Source: Zingiber officinale (lineage: Eukaryota; Streptophyta; Magnoliopsida; Zingiberales; Zingiberaceae). Taken from it: DNA of 64,000 nt. The translations under genes and the position numbers were made by a program. Below are positions 25,007 through 35,200 of this stretch, piece by piece; positions within the stretch are counted from its first letter, which is position 1, and each line of letters starts with the position of its first letter. The notes under the pieces were generated by a model, which was not told the DNA's origin, ran no database searches, and saw only the letters and a list, made by a program, of their open reading frames with translations. The stretch is taken from positions 21,360,877 through 21,424,876 of the forward strand of contig NC_055992.1 of NCBI RefSeq assembly GCF_018446385.1, written 5' to 3'.

Positions 25007-25215
25007 TCCAAGCAGGGAGCTTGGCATGGGAAAAGTCCAAGCAGGGAGCTTGGCATGGTGAAAAGTCCAAGCAGGGAGTTTGGCATGGTGAAAAGTCCAA
25101 GCAGGGAGTTTGGCATGGTGAAAAGTCCAAGCAGGGAGCTTGGCACGGGAAAAGTCCAAGTATGGAGACTTGGCACGGAGAAGTCCAAGTATGGGAACTT
25201 GGCAAGTGGGAGTCG
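25007..25215 (+). repeat. LTR minisatellite 1 (AAAGTCCAAGCAGGGAGCTT unit)
   Basis: About seven units of ~33 bases of the pattern AAAGTCCAAGCAGGGAG(C/T)TTGGCA(T/C)GG. The corresponding 3' LTR zone (about 30213-30385) has one unit fewer, an indel by slippage or unequal exchange. Open frames across it on both strands are artefacts of the repeat period. Confidence 0.9.
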
Positions 25216-25284
25216 GAGAGGGCTCGGTAGCTCGTTCTCCGGACTGTGGTCAGAGAGGGCTCGGGAGCTCTTTCTCTGGACCGG

Positions 25285-25590
25285 ATGTGGAAAGTCCTGG
25301 TGAGTAAAGCCAGGCAGACGGATAAGTCCTGGTGAGTGAAGCCAGGCAGTAGGAAAGTCCTGGTGAGTGAAGCCAGGCAGTGGGAAAGTCCTGGTGAGTG
25401 AAGCCAGGCAGTTGTGAAAACCCTAGTGAGTGAAGCTAGGTGAAAGTCCTGGTGAGTGAAGCCAGGCAGTTGGGAAGTCCTGGTGAGTGAAGCCGGGCAG
25501 ATTGGAAATCTTGGTGAGTGAAGCCAGGTGAAAACCCTAGTGAGTGAAGCTAGGTGAAAGTCCTGGTGAGTGAAGCTGGGCAAGGGAAAA
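25285..25590 (+). repeat. LTR minisatellite 2 (AGTCCTGGTGAGTGAAGCCA unit)
   Basis: Eight to nine imperfect units of about 30-38 bases built on AGTCCTGGTGAGTGAAGCCAGGCAG, alternating with AACCCTAGTGAGTGAAGCTAGG. The equivalent zone in the 3' LTR is 30474-30760, where several units are shortened at CCTGG/CCAGG sites. Confidence 0.9.
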
Positions 25591-25869
25591 TCCAGATGGA
25601 TCAAGGGTGATCGGACATCTGGTGTTGAGAAGGTCAAGTAGGTCAAGGGAGTGACCGGATACTTGACACAAAGAGAAAAGTCCAAGTGGGTCAAAGGGAT
25701 TGACCGGACACTTGGTGGGGAGTCTTAGCAGGTCAAAGGAGTGACCGGATGCTAAGCATGATGTACCAACAGGTCAAGGTTGACCAGATGTTGGTTTGGA
25801 AGGTTTGGGACTTGGTTTGGGCAAAAACCAAGCTCTGGATCGATCAGTGGATCGATCTAGTGATACACT

Positions 25870-26150
25870 GGGTATCTGGATCGGTCCGTGACCGATCAAG
25901 AATCAAACAAGAGCCTACTAAGTGTTATCTCGATCGGTCCGCATCCGATCGAAACAACGATCGAAGGCAAGAAGTTCGGGAGAAAAGGAAGGACATGCAT
26001 GCCGATCGGTCCTGGACCGATCGAGCTTCCTCGATCGGTCCCGTGACCGATCAGTCTTCCGACCGATCAGACATAGCCCGATCGGTCCAGCTAGCTCGAT
26101 CGGTCCCCAAGACCGATCAGGATGAAGCTGGACCGATCAGGGACCCCGAT
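25870..26150 (+). repeat. GATCGGTC/GACCGATC palindrome cluster, 5' LTR
   Basis: About a dozen half-sites GATCGGTC or GACCGATC, most paired as inverted repeats with 0-6 base spacers (for example CGATCGGTCCCGTGACCGAT), in the 300 bases upstream of the LTR TATA box. Such arrays look like a binding platform for a dimeric DNA-binding protein. The function is inference. Confidence 0.88.
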
Positions 26151-26734
26151 CGGCGAAGGCTAGATGCATTGCTCTTCTTCGCCTTCATTCGTTTGCGGGT
26201 TCAGCTATATAAAGAGTCGAGCGACTCTACAGACGCTCTTCTTGCTTCGCAAGTTCTTCCGGTTCCTTCGCGAGCTTTGCCGAGCTCTCACCGCCAAGCT
26301 TCGGTGAGCTTCCGATTGTCTAGCCGAGCTTGGATCCAGAAGTTCGCTTCATCGATTCCGCACAACGAGAAGGCAAGCAAAGGGTTTTACATTTTGATTG
26401 TTCTTGTTTGCTTTCTCTACTGTTGTACTCCTTATTGCTGTTGCAAAGTTATTGTGGCGAGGTTTCTCCACCCAGAAGGAGTTCATATTAGCCGGTTTTC
26501 CGGGATCTCATCCACCGACGGATTGATAGGCTTCGTCCACCTTATGGACACGCCGAGGAGTAGGAGTTTATCTCCGAACCTCGTTACATCGCTGCGTGTT
26601 GAGGTTTGATCTTCTTGTCTTTGTTTCTTTGTTTTATTTTCCGCTGCGCTAACGTCAACTTGTAGAAAGAAACGAAGATTTGGGGTCGGCTATTCACACC
26701 CCCCTCTCTAGTCGCGACCATCGATCTTAACAAG

Positions 26735-26750
26735 TGGTATCAGAGCAAGG
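26735..26750 (+). promoter_or_regulatory. Primer-binding site (initiator tRNA-Met), family A
   Basis: TGGTATCAGAGCAAGG starts two bases after the 5' LTR end. Complementarity to the 3' end of plant initiator tRNA-Met is the standard priming site of Copia elements. Confidence 0.9.
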
Positions 26751-26794
26751 TTGCTCTTCGCCGGATTAACACCCGAGGGAGCACAAGCTAGAGA

Positions 26795-28264
26795 ATGGAT
26801 TTACTTGGAGAAGACATCACGATTCCACCCTTCTACGATCGCGACGACTTCGCGTTTTGGAAGGTAAGAATGAAATATTTTCTTATGACTAATCTTGAGA
26901 ATTGGAGTTGTGTCCAAGTAGGTTTCGCTCCTCCAATGGATGAAGAAGGAAAACCTATCGAGAAGAAAAAGTGGACGAAGGATCAAATCCACCAATCCGG
27001 AATCAATGACGAGGTAACGAAAATTCTGGAATTTTCATTACCTAATGATGTCTTGTGTGAGATAGGTGGTTACAATGATGCCAAGGAGTTGTGGAACAAC
27101 TTGGCGAAGTTCCATGAGGAGAGCTCCAATTCAAGCCATGAGGAGGAGTCAAGTGAGCCAAGTAGCTCACATCATGGAAGTGTCGAATTAGAAGTTGAGG
27201 GCCACTCAACATCTAAGGATGAAGTGGAGGAGAGCTCCTTTTCAAGTTCGGAGCAAGAAGAAGAAGAAGTTTCTACCTTCGGAAGGGATGAAGAAGAGAG
27301 CTTTCATCCATCCTCAAACCTAGGTAACTCAAGCATTTTAATTTCTAGCAAATTACACATAATGTGCTTTGAGTGTAGGGAATTTGGGCACTACAAGAGT
27401 AAGTGTCCAAAGAAGATTAGAAAGTCCCCACCGGCGCCAAAGATCAAGGAAGCCGGAGTCCCGATACGCAAGAGCAAGGAGCACGTGGTGTGCTTCCAAT
27501 GCAAGCGAAGGGGACATTATCGGAACCACTGTCCGAGGGGGAGGCAACCTCACAAGGACAAGAAGACGAGCACATCGATAGGGGGAGCTAAGGCAAACCC
27601 TAAGGTAATCTCTAAGGCACATTATTGCAATAATAATAAGACACATGCTAATAGCCTTATTGCTATTGTTAATAATGGTAAGCATGATAACATTAGAAAT
27701 CGATACACATGCTTAGGTGCCAAACATGTGAGCCTAGATAAGGATAACACTAGGAAAGCCAACCCTAGAATTAACCCATCTAAGGCTAAGGAAAACCTAG
27801 GTAGGAGTTCCAAATCAACTAGACATATGCCTAGGAATACCTCAAAGAAAAATGATAAATTAAAGCTTGAGGTATTAGAGAAAGAAAATCAAGTCTTGAG
27901 GTCAAGACTTGACTCTCTAGAAAAGTCTCTTGAGGATTTGACTCTAGAGTCTAGGGGTCAAAAACCCAAGTCCAAGGACAAGAAAGGTTTGGGTCACAAA
28001 CCTAAGTCCCAAGTGGTCAAGCTCACTTACCATGATGTTCCATTCGATTATGGAACAAAAACTAGGGCTAGAAAGACCATCACCAAGGTTACAAAGGGAG
28101 TCACCCCTAGAGTTGATCTTGATGAGTCCCAAATGGCCAAGGCTTCAAAGCCTAGAAGGGTCATTAGGAGGGTTGCTAGGGAAGTCATCCCTAGTGAATA
28201 TTTAGTGAACCCAATGAGCTCAAATAGGTATTGGATTCCTAAGAGCGTGATTCCATCACGCTAG
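26795..28264 (+). CDS. Gag-like protein of the family A element, two zinc knuckles
   Basis: 489 aa. The N-terminus holds a Copia-type gag domain: MDLLGEDITIPPFYDRDDFA, then FWKVRMKYFL, and later NDVLCEIGGYNDAKELWNNL. A Ser/Glu-rich acidic linker covers ~110-180. Two CX2CX4HX4C zinc knuckles follow: CFECREFGHYKSKC (~189-202) and CFQCKRRGHYRNHC (~230-243). Then a basic region, a short coiled-coil-like stretch (KLKLEVLEKENQVLRSRLDS, ~350-390) and the end ...NPMSSNRYWIPKSVIPSR. Gag would package element RNA; no pol domains follow in any frame up to the 3' LTR. The frame is intact, so it might still be expressed and act with pol supplied in trans. The start is the first ATG, 62 bases after the 5' LTR. 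Family membership is secure; the Sirevirus assignment is inference from non-coding hallmarks. Confidence 0.9.
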   Translation: MDLLGEDITIPPFYDRDDFAFWKVRMKYFLMTNLENWSCVQVGFAPPMDEEGKPIEKKKWTKDQIHQSGINDEVTKILEFSLPNDVLCEIGGYNDAKELWNNLAKFHEESSNSSHEEESSEPSSSHHGSVELEVEGHSTSKDEVEESSFSSSEQEEEEVSTFGRDEEESFHPSSNLGNSSILISSKLHIMCFECREFGHYKSKCPKKIRKSPPAPKIKEAGVPIRKSKEHVVCFQCKRRGHYRNHCPRGRQPHKDKKTSTSIGGAKANPKVISKAHYCNNNKTHANSLIAIVNNGKHDNIRNRYTCLGAKHVSLDKDNTRKANPRINPSKAKENLGRSSKSTRHMPRNTSKKNDKLKLEVLEKENQVLRSRLDSLEKSLEDLTLESRGQKPKSKDKKGLGHKPKSQVVKLTYHDVPFDYGTKTRARKTITKVTKGVTPRVDLDESQMAKASKPRRVIRRVAREVIPSEYLVNPMSSNRYWIPKSVIPSR

Positions 28265-29588
28265 ATGGTTTAGAGTGCGCCAACCTTACTTGAATAGGTA
28301 GTTAATCTAATCATGGCAAAAGGTGACACTTTAGGAATTTTCAAGGTGTAATCAAGCCTTGAAAATGAAATGAAAAGTTATTCCTAAGGTGATTAGGATG
28401 TGTCAACCACATTTGAGGAGTTTTCTAGAATCTATCTAATTGGCACATAGTGATCTAAAAATCTTTGGTATAAGATGCTAGGTCTATTACACTTAGGAAT
28501 ATAGAACCTATGGCAAAATGATCAAAATGATCAAAAATGGCAACTAAGGCTAGAATTAGGTATTTTCTATACCTTTATATATTATTTTCCATGTATTGTT
28601 TGCCATATGCCATGTCATGACATCATATTTATTTTATGATCATTTAAAATGTCATGATAATGCTTAGGTTAGTTAAATGTCATGCTTTATTTAAGTTTCA
28701 TACTTTATGCCATGACATCATGACATTGGCACATGTTTTCATTTATGATACTATTTTATGTCATGTCATCATCTCTTGCATGTATAATCAATTAAATTGA
28801 TTTAAGGACAAAAACACAACTTGATATGGAGATCAAATTGTAGTTTAGAAAACGCATGAGAATCTAGTTTAAGATAACCTAGACCCATATCTCACATAAA
28901 AATTGACTTGAATGTGTTTGATACACCTTAGATGCGTGTGAGATATTAGGATGATGAGTTAGGATCAAGGTGCATAGTTCTTGTACTTAGATGAGTCTAA
29001 TTCGAAATTGGGGATCATAGGGAAAGCTTATGTACAAGTCATGTACATTTAGCCCTAAGATTGTGGTCCCAAATTAAAGGGTTTAAAATCATTTCAAAAT
29101 TGATTTGAAAAACCTTGATGAAGCTTTTCTAGTGATAGCATTCATCATTGAGCAAAGTGATACAAAATGAGTTAACTTTGAGCTATTTCAAAGACTTTTG
29201 AACTTTGTATCAAGATTTGAAAAGGGAAGTTATTTTCATAGAAAACTATTTTTCCTTGATAGTATATGTTATGAGGAATGTATCCTCAAAATTTCATAAT
29301 TTTTGGAATTTTCTGTAATTTTCTAGAGGTTTCTGAATTTCGTGGAGAGAAATCAGAACTTATCAGACCTTTATCAGGTTTGTGGACCGATCAGAAGGGT
29401 TTCTGATCGGTCCAGGGGAGCCTGAATCGGTCACTGTGACCGATCCAGGGAGGACCTGATCGGTCTGGTGACCGATCAGGGCGTGCCAGTTTCGACTATG
29501 CTGTCTGAAATTTATGAAATTTCAGCAATGATGTTGGTGTTTTGGATTTCTAAAGGGTTGACACTCTCCAAGACATTGTTGGTGCAAT
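28265..29588 (+). other. Non-coding 3' internal region of family A
   Basis: No open frame of note and no pol homology. Positions 29380-29485 contain another set of GATCGGTC/GACCGATC palindromes, the same motif as in the LTRs. AT-rich repeats of ATGTCATG occur near 28612-28770. Confidence 0.75.
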
Positions 29589-29993
29589 GGTCAAGGGGGA
29601 GTTGACTTTTAGGGGGAGTTTTACCTATTAGTCAAGGGGGAGTTGACCTTTAGGGGAAATTTTACCTATTAGTTAAGGGGAGTTGACTTTTAGGTTACTC
29701 CTAAAAGACTTAAGTGATATGGAATTATCACTAAGTTAATTGTTGACTCTAGTGTCAAGGGGGAAATTAAGAGTTTCAATGAAAGGTATGGGACTTTCAT
29801 TAGGAAGAAACTCTTGACCTTGATTCACTCTTTTTGATGTGTGTCAAAAAGGGGGAGAGTAGAAAGGAGAATGGAGAATGTCTAGAGAATGTTCAGGGAA
29901 GAACATTGGAAAACCTAAGTTAGGTTATCGGGTTAACCTAACTTGATTATGGGTTTGATTATGAGTTTTGTCAACCATCAAAAATGGGGAGAT
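29589..29993 (+). promoter_or_regulatory. Polypurine tract and multiple PPT-like blocks
   Basis: Repeated GTCAAGGGGGAGTTGACTTT / TTTAGGGGGAGTTTTACCTA blocks at 29589-29695, further AAGGGGGAAATTAAG (about 29757) and AAAAAGGGGGAGAG (about 29845), and finally AAAATGGGGAGAT directly abutting the 3' LTR at 29994. The last is the functional-position PPT; the repeated upstream copies are the 'multiple PPT' trait described in Sireviruses. Confidence 0.8.
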
Positions 29994-31967
29994 TGTTGGT
30001 GCAACCTTAGGTCAAGGTTGACCTGGTTGACCAGACTCGAGTTAACTTGACTCGAGTTGTGTTTGATGTTTGACGAGTTATGTTTGACAATGTTTGACGT
30101 GAACAGAAAAGTTGTATCTTGATGTTTTACAAGAATACAAGCTTGGGAGATTGTGGGTGCAACCCGTGGTCAAGGTTGACCTGGTTGACCCGAGGTGAAT
30201 TGACCTGACTCGGAAAAGTCCAAGCAGGGAGCTTGGCACGGGAAAAGTCCAAGCAGGGAGCTTGGCATGGTGAAAAGTCCAAGCAGGGAGTTTGGCATGG
30301 TGAAAAGTCCAAGCAGGGAGCTTGGCACGGGAAAAGTCCAAGTATGGAGACTTGGCACGGAGAAGTCCAAGTATGGGAACTTGGCAAGTGGGAGTCGGAG
30401 AGGGCTCGGTAACTCGTTCTCCGGACTGTGGTCAGAGAGGGCTCGGGAGCTCGTTCTCTGGACCGGATGTGGAAAGTCCTGGTGAGTGAAGCCAGGCAGA
30501 CGGATAAGTCCTGGTGAGTGAAGCCAGGCAGTGGGAAAGTCCTGGTGAGTGAAGCCAGGTAGTGGGAAAGTCCTGGTGAGTGAAGCCAGGCAGTTGTGAA
30601 AACCCTAGTGAGTGAAGCTAGGTGAAAGTCCTGGTGAGTGAAGCCATGCAGTTGAAAGTCCCGTGAGTGAAGCCAAGCAGATGGAAATCGGTGAGTGAAG
30701 CCGGTGAAAACCCTAGTGAGTGAAGCTAGGTGAAAGTCCCGATGAGTGAAGCCGCAGGAAAATCCAGATGGATCAAGGGTGATCGGACATCTGGTGTTGA
30801 GAAGGTCAAGTAGGTCAAGGGAGTGACCGGATACTTGACACAAAGAGAAAAGTCCAAGTGGGTCAAAGGGATTGACCGGACACTTGGTGGGGAGTCTTAG
30901 CAGGTCAAGGGAGTGACCGGATGCTAAGCATGATGTACCAACAGGTCAAGGTTGACCGGATGTTGGTTTGGAAGGTTTGGGACTTGGTTTGGGCAAAAAC
31001 CAAGCTCTGGATCGATCAGTGGATCGATCTAGTGATACACTGGGTATCTGGATCGGTCTGGTGACCGATCAGTAACCAAACAGTAGCCTACTAAGTGTTA
31101 TCTGATCGGTCTGCAGTCTGATCAGGAAACAACGATCAGAAGGCAAGAAGTTCGGGAGAAAAGGAAGGGACATGCATGCTGATCGGTCCCTGGACCGATC
31201 AGAGCTTCCTCTGATCGGTCCCCAGGACCGATCAGGGTCTTCCTGGACCGATCAGGACATAGCCTGATCGGTCCAGGCTTAGCCTGATCGGTCCCCAAGA
31301 CCGATCAGGGACAATGTGGACCGATCAGGTTGGAGCCTGATCGGTCCAGGACTAGCCGTTGTGAGTGACAACGTCTAGATCTCAGTCTTCTGTCTCTTCT
31401 TCTGTCTTCACAGGTTTGCAGGTTCAGCTATATAAAGAGTCGAGCGACTCTACAGGACATTCTTCTTGCTTCTGCAAGTTCTTCCTGGTTCCTTCTGCGA
31501 GCTTTGCTGAGCTCTCACTGCCGAAGCTTCGGGTGAGCTTCCTGCTGGTTGTCTAGCTGAGCTTGGATCCGAGAAGTTGCTGCTTCATCAGGATTCCAGT
31601 CGACAACGAGAAGGCAAGCAAAGGGTTTTACATTTTGATTGTTCTTGTTTGCTACTGTTGTACTCCTTATTGCTGTTGCAAAGTTATTGTGGCGAGGTTT
31701 CTCCACCCAGAAGGAGTTCATATTAGCCGGTTTTCCGGGGTCTCATCCACCGACGGATTGATAGACTTCGTCCACCTTACGGACATGCCGAGGAGTAGGA
31801 GTTTATCTCCGAACCTCGTTACATCGCTGCGTGTTGAGGTTTGATCTTCTTGTCTTTGTTTCTTTGTTTTATTTTCCGCTGCGCTAACGTCAACTTGTAG
31901 AAAGAAACGAAGATTTGGGGTCGGCTATTCACACCCCCCTCTCTAGCCGCGACCATCGATCTTAACA
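29994..31967 (+). repeat. 3' LTR, family A element
   Basis: Begins TGTTGGTGCAACC and ends ATCGATCTTAACA, followed by the CAACT duplication. TATA box at 31429-31436. The palindrome cluster at about 31040-31345 is better preserved than in the 5' LTR (many CTGATCGGTCC...GGACCGATCAG pairs). Confidence 0.93.
31040..31345 (+). repeat. GATCGGTC/GACCGATC palindrome cluster, 3' LTR
   Basis: At least ten half-sites in the longer form CTGATCGGTCC and GGACCGATCAG, several as near-perfect ~22-bp inverted repeats (for example around 31208-31232). It ends about 85 bases upstream of the TATATAAA box. Compare with 25870-26150. Confidence 0.9.
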
Positions 31968-31972
31968 CAACT

Positions 31973-32271
31973 TACAAAGGGAAAACAAAACAATCGAAAC
32001 ACCGAAAATCATAAATCGAAACAAGATCAAAATTTCAGAACACAAAACACCGCATTTGACTCGAACCATGCTCTGATACCACTAAATTGGTATTAGATTA
32101 ACTCGAAAAGTCGTAAATCACAACAAGATCGAAATTCTAAAAACACACAACCCAACATCAAAAATCCAGATCACGAAACCGGTTCTAATACCATAAAATT
32201 GGTATCAAATTAACTCAAAGAATCCAAAACGAAAATCAAGTATCGTAAACCTGGCTCTGATAGCACTAAAT
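31973..32271 (-). other. 5' internal leader of the LARD-like element, with three PBS-like copies
   Basis: Non-coding. On the - strand the sequence next to the LTR reads ATTTAGTGCTATCAGAGCCA, a near match to the TGGTATCAGAGC priming site. Two more PBS-like copies follow: ATTTTATGGTATTAGAACCG (32199-32179) and ATTTAGTGGTATCAGAGCAT (32087-32066). The spacers between them (AACTCGAAAAG, AACTCAAAGAATC) are related, so this looks like a tandem duplication of the PBS leader. Confidence 0.8.
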
Positions 32272-35200
32272 TGTCACGCCCCAAAGGAGTTCCTGTCCGA
32301 AGAAATTTCGGCAATATCTCCCCTGTACGGGTGACAATCTGAAGCATTACTACATACAAAATATACCTCAGCCACACTCGACTAGAATATATATATATAT
32401 ACAAAATATAAACAACAAACACATAGTTTAATATACTCAGCCTACCCGGCTAGACAAAAATGAAATAAACACAACCACGCAGTTTATATCATCAGCCCAC
32501 TCGGCTGGAACAAAATAAATACAACCACGCAGTTTAATAAGCCTACACGGCTGAACGTAAACACACAGCAGTGGAAGACATAAAATGATACGAACGTAAA
32601 ACCAACAACGACACTAACAAAAATACCTGTCATCACAGACTTGACCCAAAATTCACATCGACTTGTTGAAGAACAAAATACACAAAATCAATATACCACC
32701 CCAAACGATAACAAATCCAAAACGAAAACTATCATCGAGTGTGACGTAGGACCCAGGACTGGCAGCCGGCATCTCTCCAAGCATCCATGACTCACCTATC
32801 TGTTATCTGGCGAAAGAAAACCATTTGGTGAGGTGGTGAGTATTAGAACTCAACGGGTAAGGAAAGAGATAGTGCATGAACATAACATGTAAGTAGAGAG
32901 TGTCAATAGTATATAGCCTCATAAAAAGAATAGCAGATACTACAATAGAACGAAAATAAATGCTCATACCTGAAACCATATCCTAGGCTAGATATAGTAG
33001 GTCAGAACTGATACTAATCTGCTACAATATTGCTCATACTACAGAGGTAATAAGCAAGGTATATACAAATTTTCAATAACTAAACATCTACAATGAGAAT
33101 ATATCTCAACATAAGTAGCATATCAGCATATGTGAACAACAACAGTAAGCAATAACAACATATATAGACAGCAACAGCCAAAGCAAATATAATAACAACG
33201 TATGCACGGATGGTCACTCCCGCCCACCTCTCCGCACCATGACCCTTGTATGGTCGAGAGGCCGGGTCAGTGACAGACTGTACACCACTCCAGCTACCAC
33301 TCAAACGAGTGGCCGAGGGGACAGTTGCATAGTAGCTAACTAGCTACATCTGCGACGGGGTCCCTGCTGCTCGTACTCCAGCTACCACTCACACGAGTGG
33401 CCGAGTGTGGCACGACAGGACAAGCGGCATCAACTCCAGCTACCACTCTCTCGACTGGCCGAGGATGCGGCATGCATGCAATGACATGATGCGAACAATG
33501 CAACAGTCATCATATATATATAAGTAGAAACAGGTATACTACATGAAGCCGGCATGCTCAATATAGTACATAAATAAACAACAGTCAAAGCATACAAACA
33601 TGGTATCTAATATCTGCTACTTATCATGGACAACAATAAGAGACTGTATAGATATAGAAACGAATATCTCAAAGATCACGTGGAAGTATCAAGCACAGAA
33701 AAAATATGAGTGGAGTCAAGGTAAGCAGTCCTTATCCAAAATAATTCATGCACTAAGGTCAAAGTACTAAAAGAAAACAAAGCAAGAAGTACCCGCCTTC
33801 ACTGCGAAGATTGTGCCAAACCAACCTAACGTCAAATCACCCATATCAAATTAGAATCCTGCAAACACATGATGCATATTACAGCTATGCCAACCATGCA
33901 CCAGTTAACTAAACTCATTATGAATTAGGTGGCTAACCTATAACCAAATCTGATCAAGGAAAACCCTAATTTAATAAACAAAAAAAAAAATAGAATCGCT
34001 TATCAAACCAATTTGCCTATGCGAAAACATTACAACCTCGAAGTCAATCTATCAATAATCGAATCTGCTACTAGAAGCCCGAAACCATCATGAAAATGCA
34101 ACGACCATGGAGACACATCCCCAACCCATTCAAATCTATCTCAGAGTTCAAAAATCATCTCGGGGAACCATTTACAGCATTAAAATCCTAAGCATTCCTA
34201 ACCAATTTTGTTCAAAATCCAAAGACACCGCAAGGTAGCAAGATCAATATCACCAAGTCAAACCACAACTCCTAATCATCCCAAGTTATGAAATAAAGCA
34301 GTACACCTTTGAATTAAATCCACAGAGAAACCACAATTTATCGAAGAAACGGCACATCATCAAATCGAACCTACACATTTCCAAATTCGTTCTAAGTTAC
34401 TGAAGCAATAGGTCACAAAAACATCATCGATCAGGTCCCAAATCTGTTCAATGGCTTCAAAGCAACCAGGAAGCAGTAAGAAGATTAACAATTAAAGCAT
34501 AAACCTCAACAAACTATTCAAGCTTTTCAAAACTAAGGGAAGGAACAAAACACCAACCAGCCCAACCGAATCCTTCAAAACCCATTTGGAAATCAAGCGA
34601 AAACGTTGCACGGATACAAAATCAGCACCCAAACGTCACTGCTAGCCTACCCATCCATTCCTATCTATGAAGGAACTAATTGTCGGATCAGTTAGGGCAT
34701 ACTTCGAAGAGACGAGGGTCAGCGGCCTTGCTGCTCGCGTGAGGGAGAAGGAAGAAAGGGGTCAGATGCTCGTGCGAGGAGAGGAAAATGCCAGCTGTGG
34801 GGTGCTTGGGCAAGGGAGCAAGACCAAGATCGCCAGTTGCTGCGATGCTCGCGCGCGTGTGAGGAGACCAGTGGCCGAGCTCGTCTCTTGTGTTGGCGCG
34901 AGGGGTGCCCGGCGGCTGCGATCTGTGGTGCTCGTGCGAGGGAGAAGAGTCGCAACTAGGGTGCTCGCGTGAGGGAGAAAGATCGTCGGAAGTTGTGGCT
35001 TGACGGTGAAGAAGACCGGCGAGGGATTTTGGGCGGCGTCGCGTGTGAGCTTGGGGAGGAGTCGGCGGTGGGGAAAAACTTAGGGCATGAGGATAATAAG
35101 AGAAAGGAATTTATAAACTTAGGGATTTTTAAATCAAACCCTAGCTCAATTCCTTAATCAACTCCCACTTCCGGATATTCTTAACAGGCTTTTATCGGGC

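Larger units (their letters stand above)
24781..26732 (+). repeat. 5' LTR, family A element
   Basis: Contains two minisatellite-like zones (25007-25215 and 25285-25590), a palindrome cluster of GATCGGTC...GACCGATC (25870-26150) and a TATA box TATATAAA at 26206-26213. It differs from the 3' LTR by repeat copy number and by a striking series of CTG/CAG triplet changes in 25880-26360. Confidence 0.93.
24781..31967 (+). mobile_element. Gag-only Sirevirus-like (Copia) retrotransposon, family A
   Basis: LTRs at 24781-26732 (1952 bp) and 29994-31967 (1974 bp) start TGTTGGTGCAACC and end ATCGATCTTAACA. The exact 5-bp duplication CAACT flanks it (24776-24780, 31968-31972). A PBS TGGTATCAGAGCAAGG follows the 5' LTR after AG. 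The only ORF is gag-like (26795-28264); there is no protease, integrase, reverse transcriptase or RNase H. Palindrome clusters upstream of the LTR TATA box and several polypurine-like GGGGGAG blocks before the 3' LTR are structural hallmarks described for Sireviruses. It is inserted in the LARD interior in the opposite orientation. Confidence 0.92.

Noticed and set aside
25285..25590. Regular ~30-38-bp repeats resembling a CRISPR array
   Set aside because: Repeats and 'spacers' are all variants of one another, and the sequence is part of a plant retrotransposon LTR. No cas genes; eukaryotic context.
24915..25694. 259-codon and overlapping open frames on -, and the matching frames at 30127-30843
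   Set aside because: Produced by the LTR minisatellites (repeated LPAWTF / PCLDFS), which stay open because of unit length; they appear in both LTRs and have no domain.
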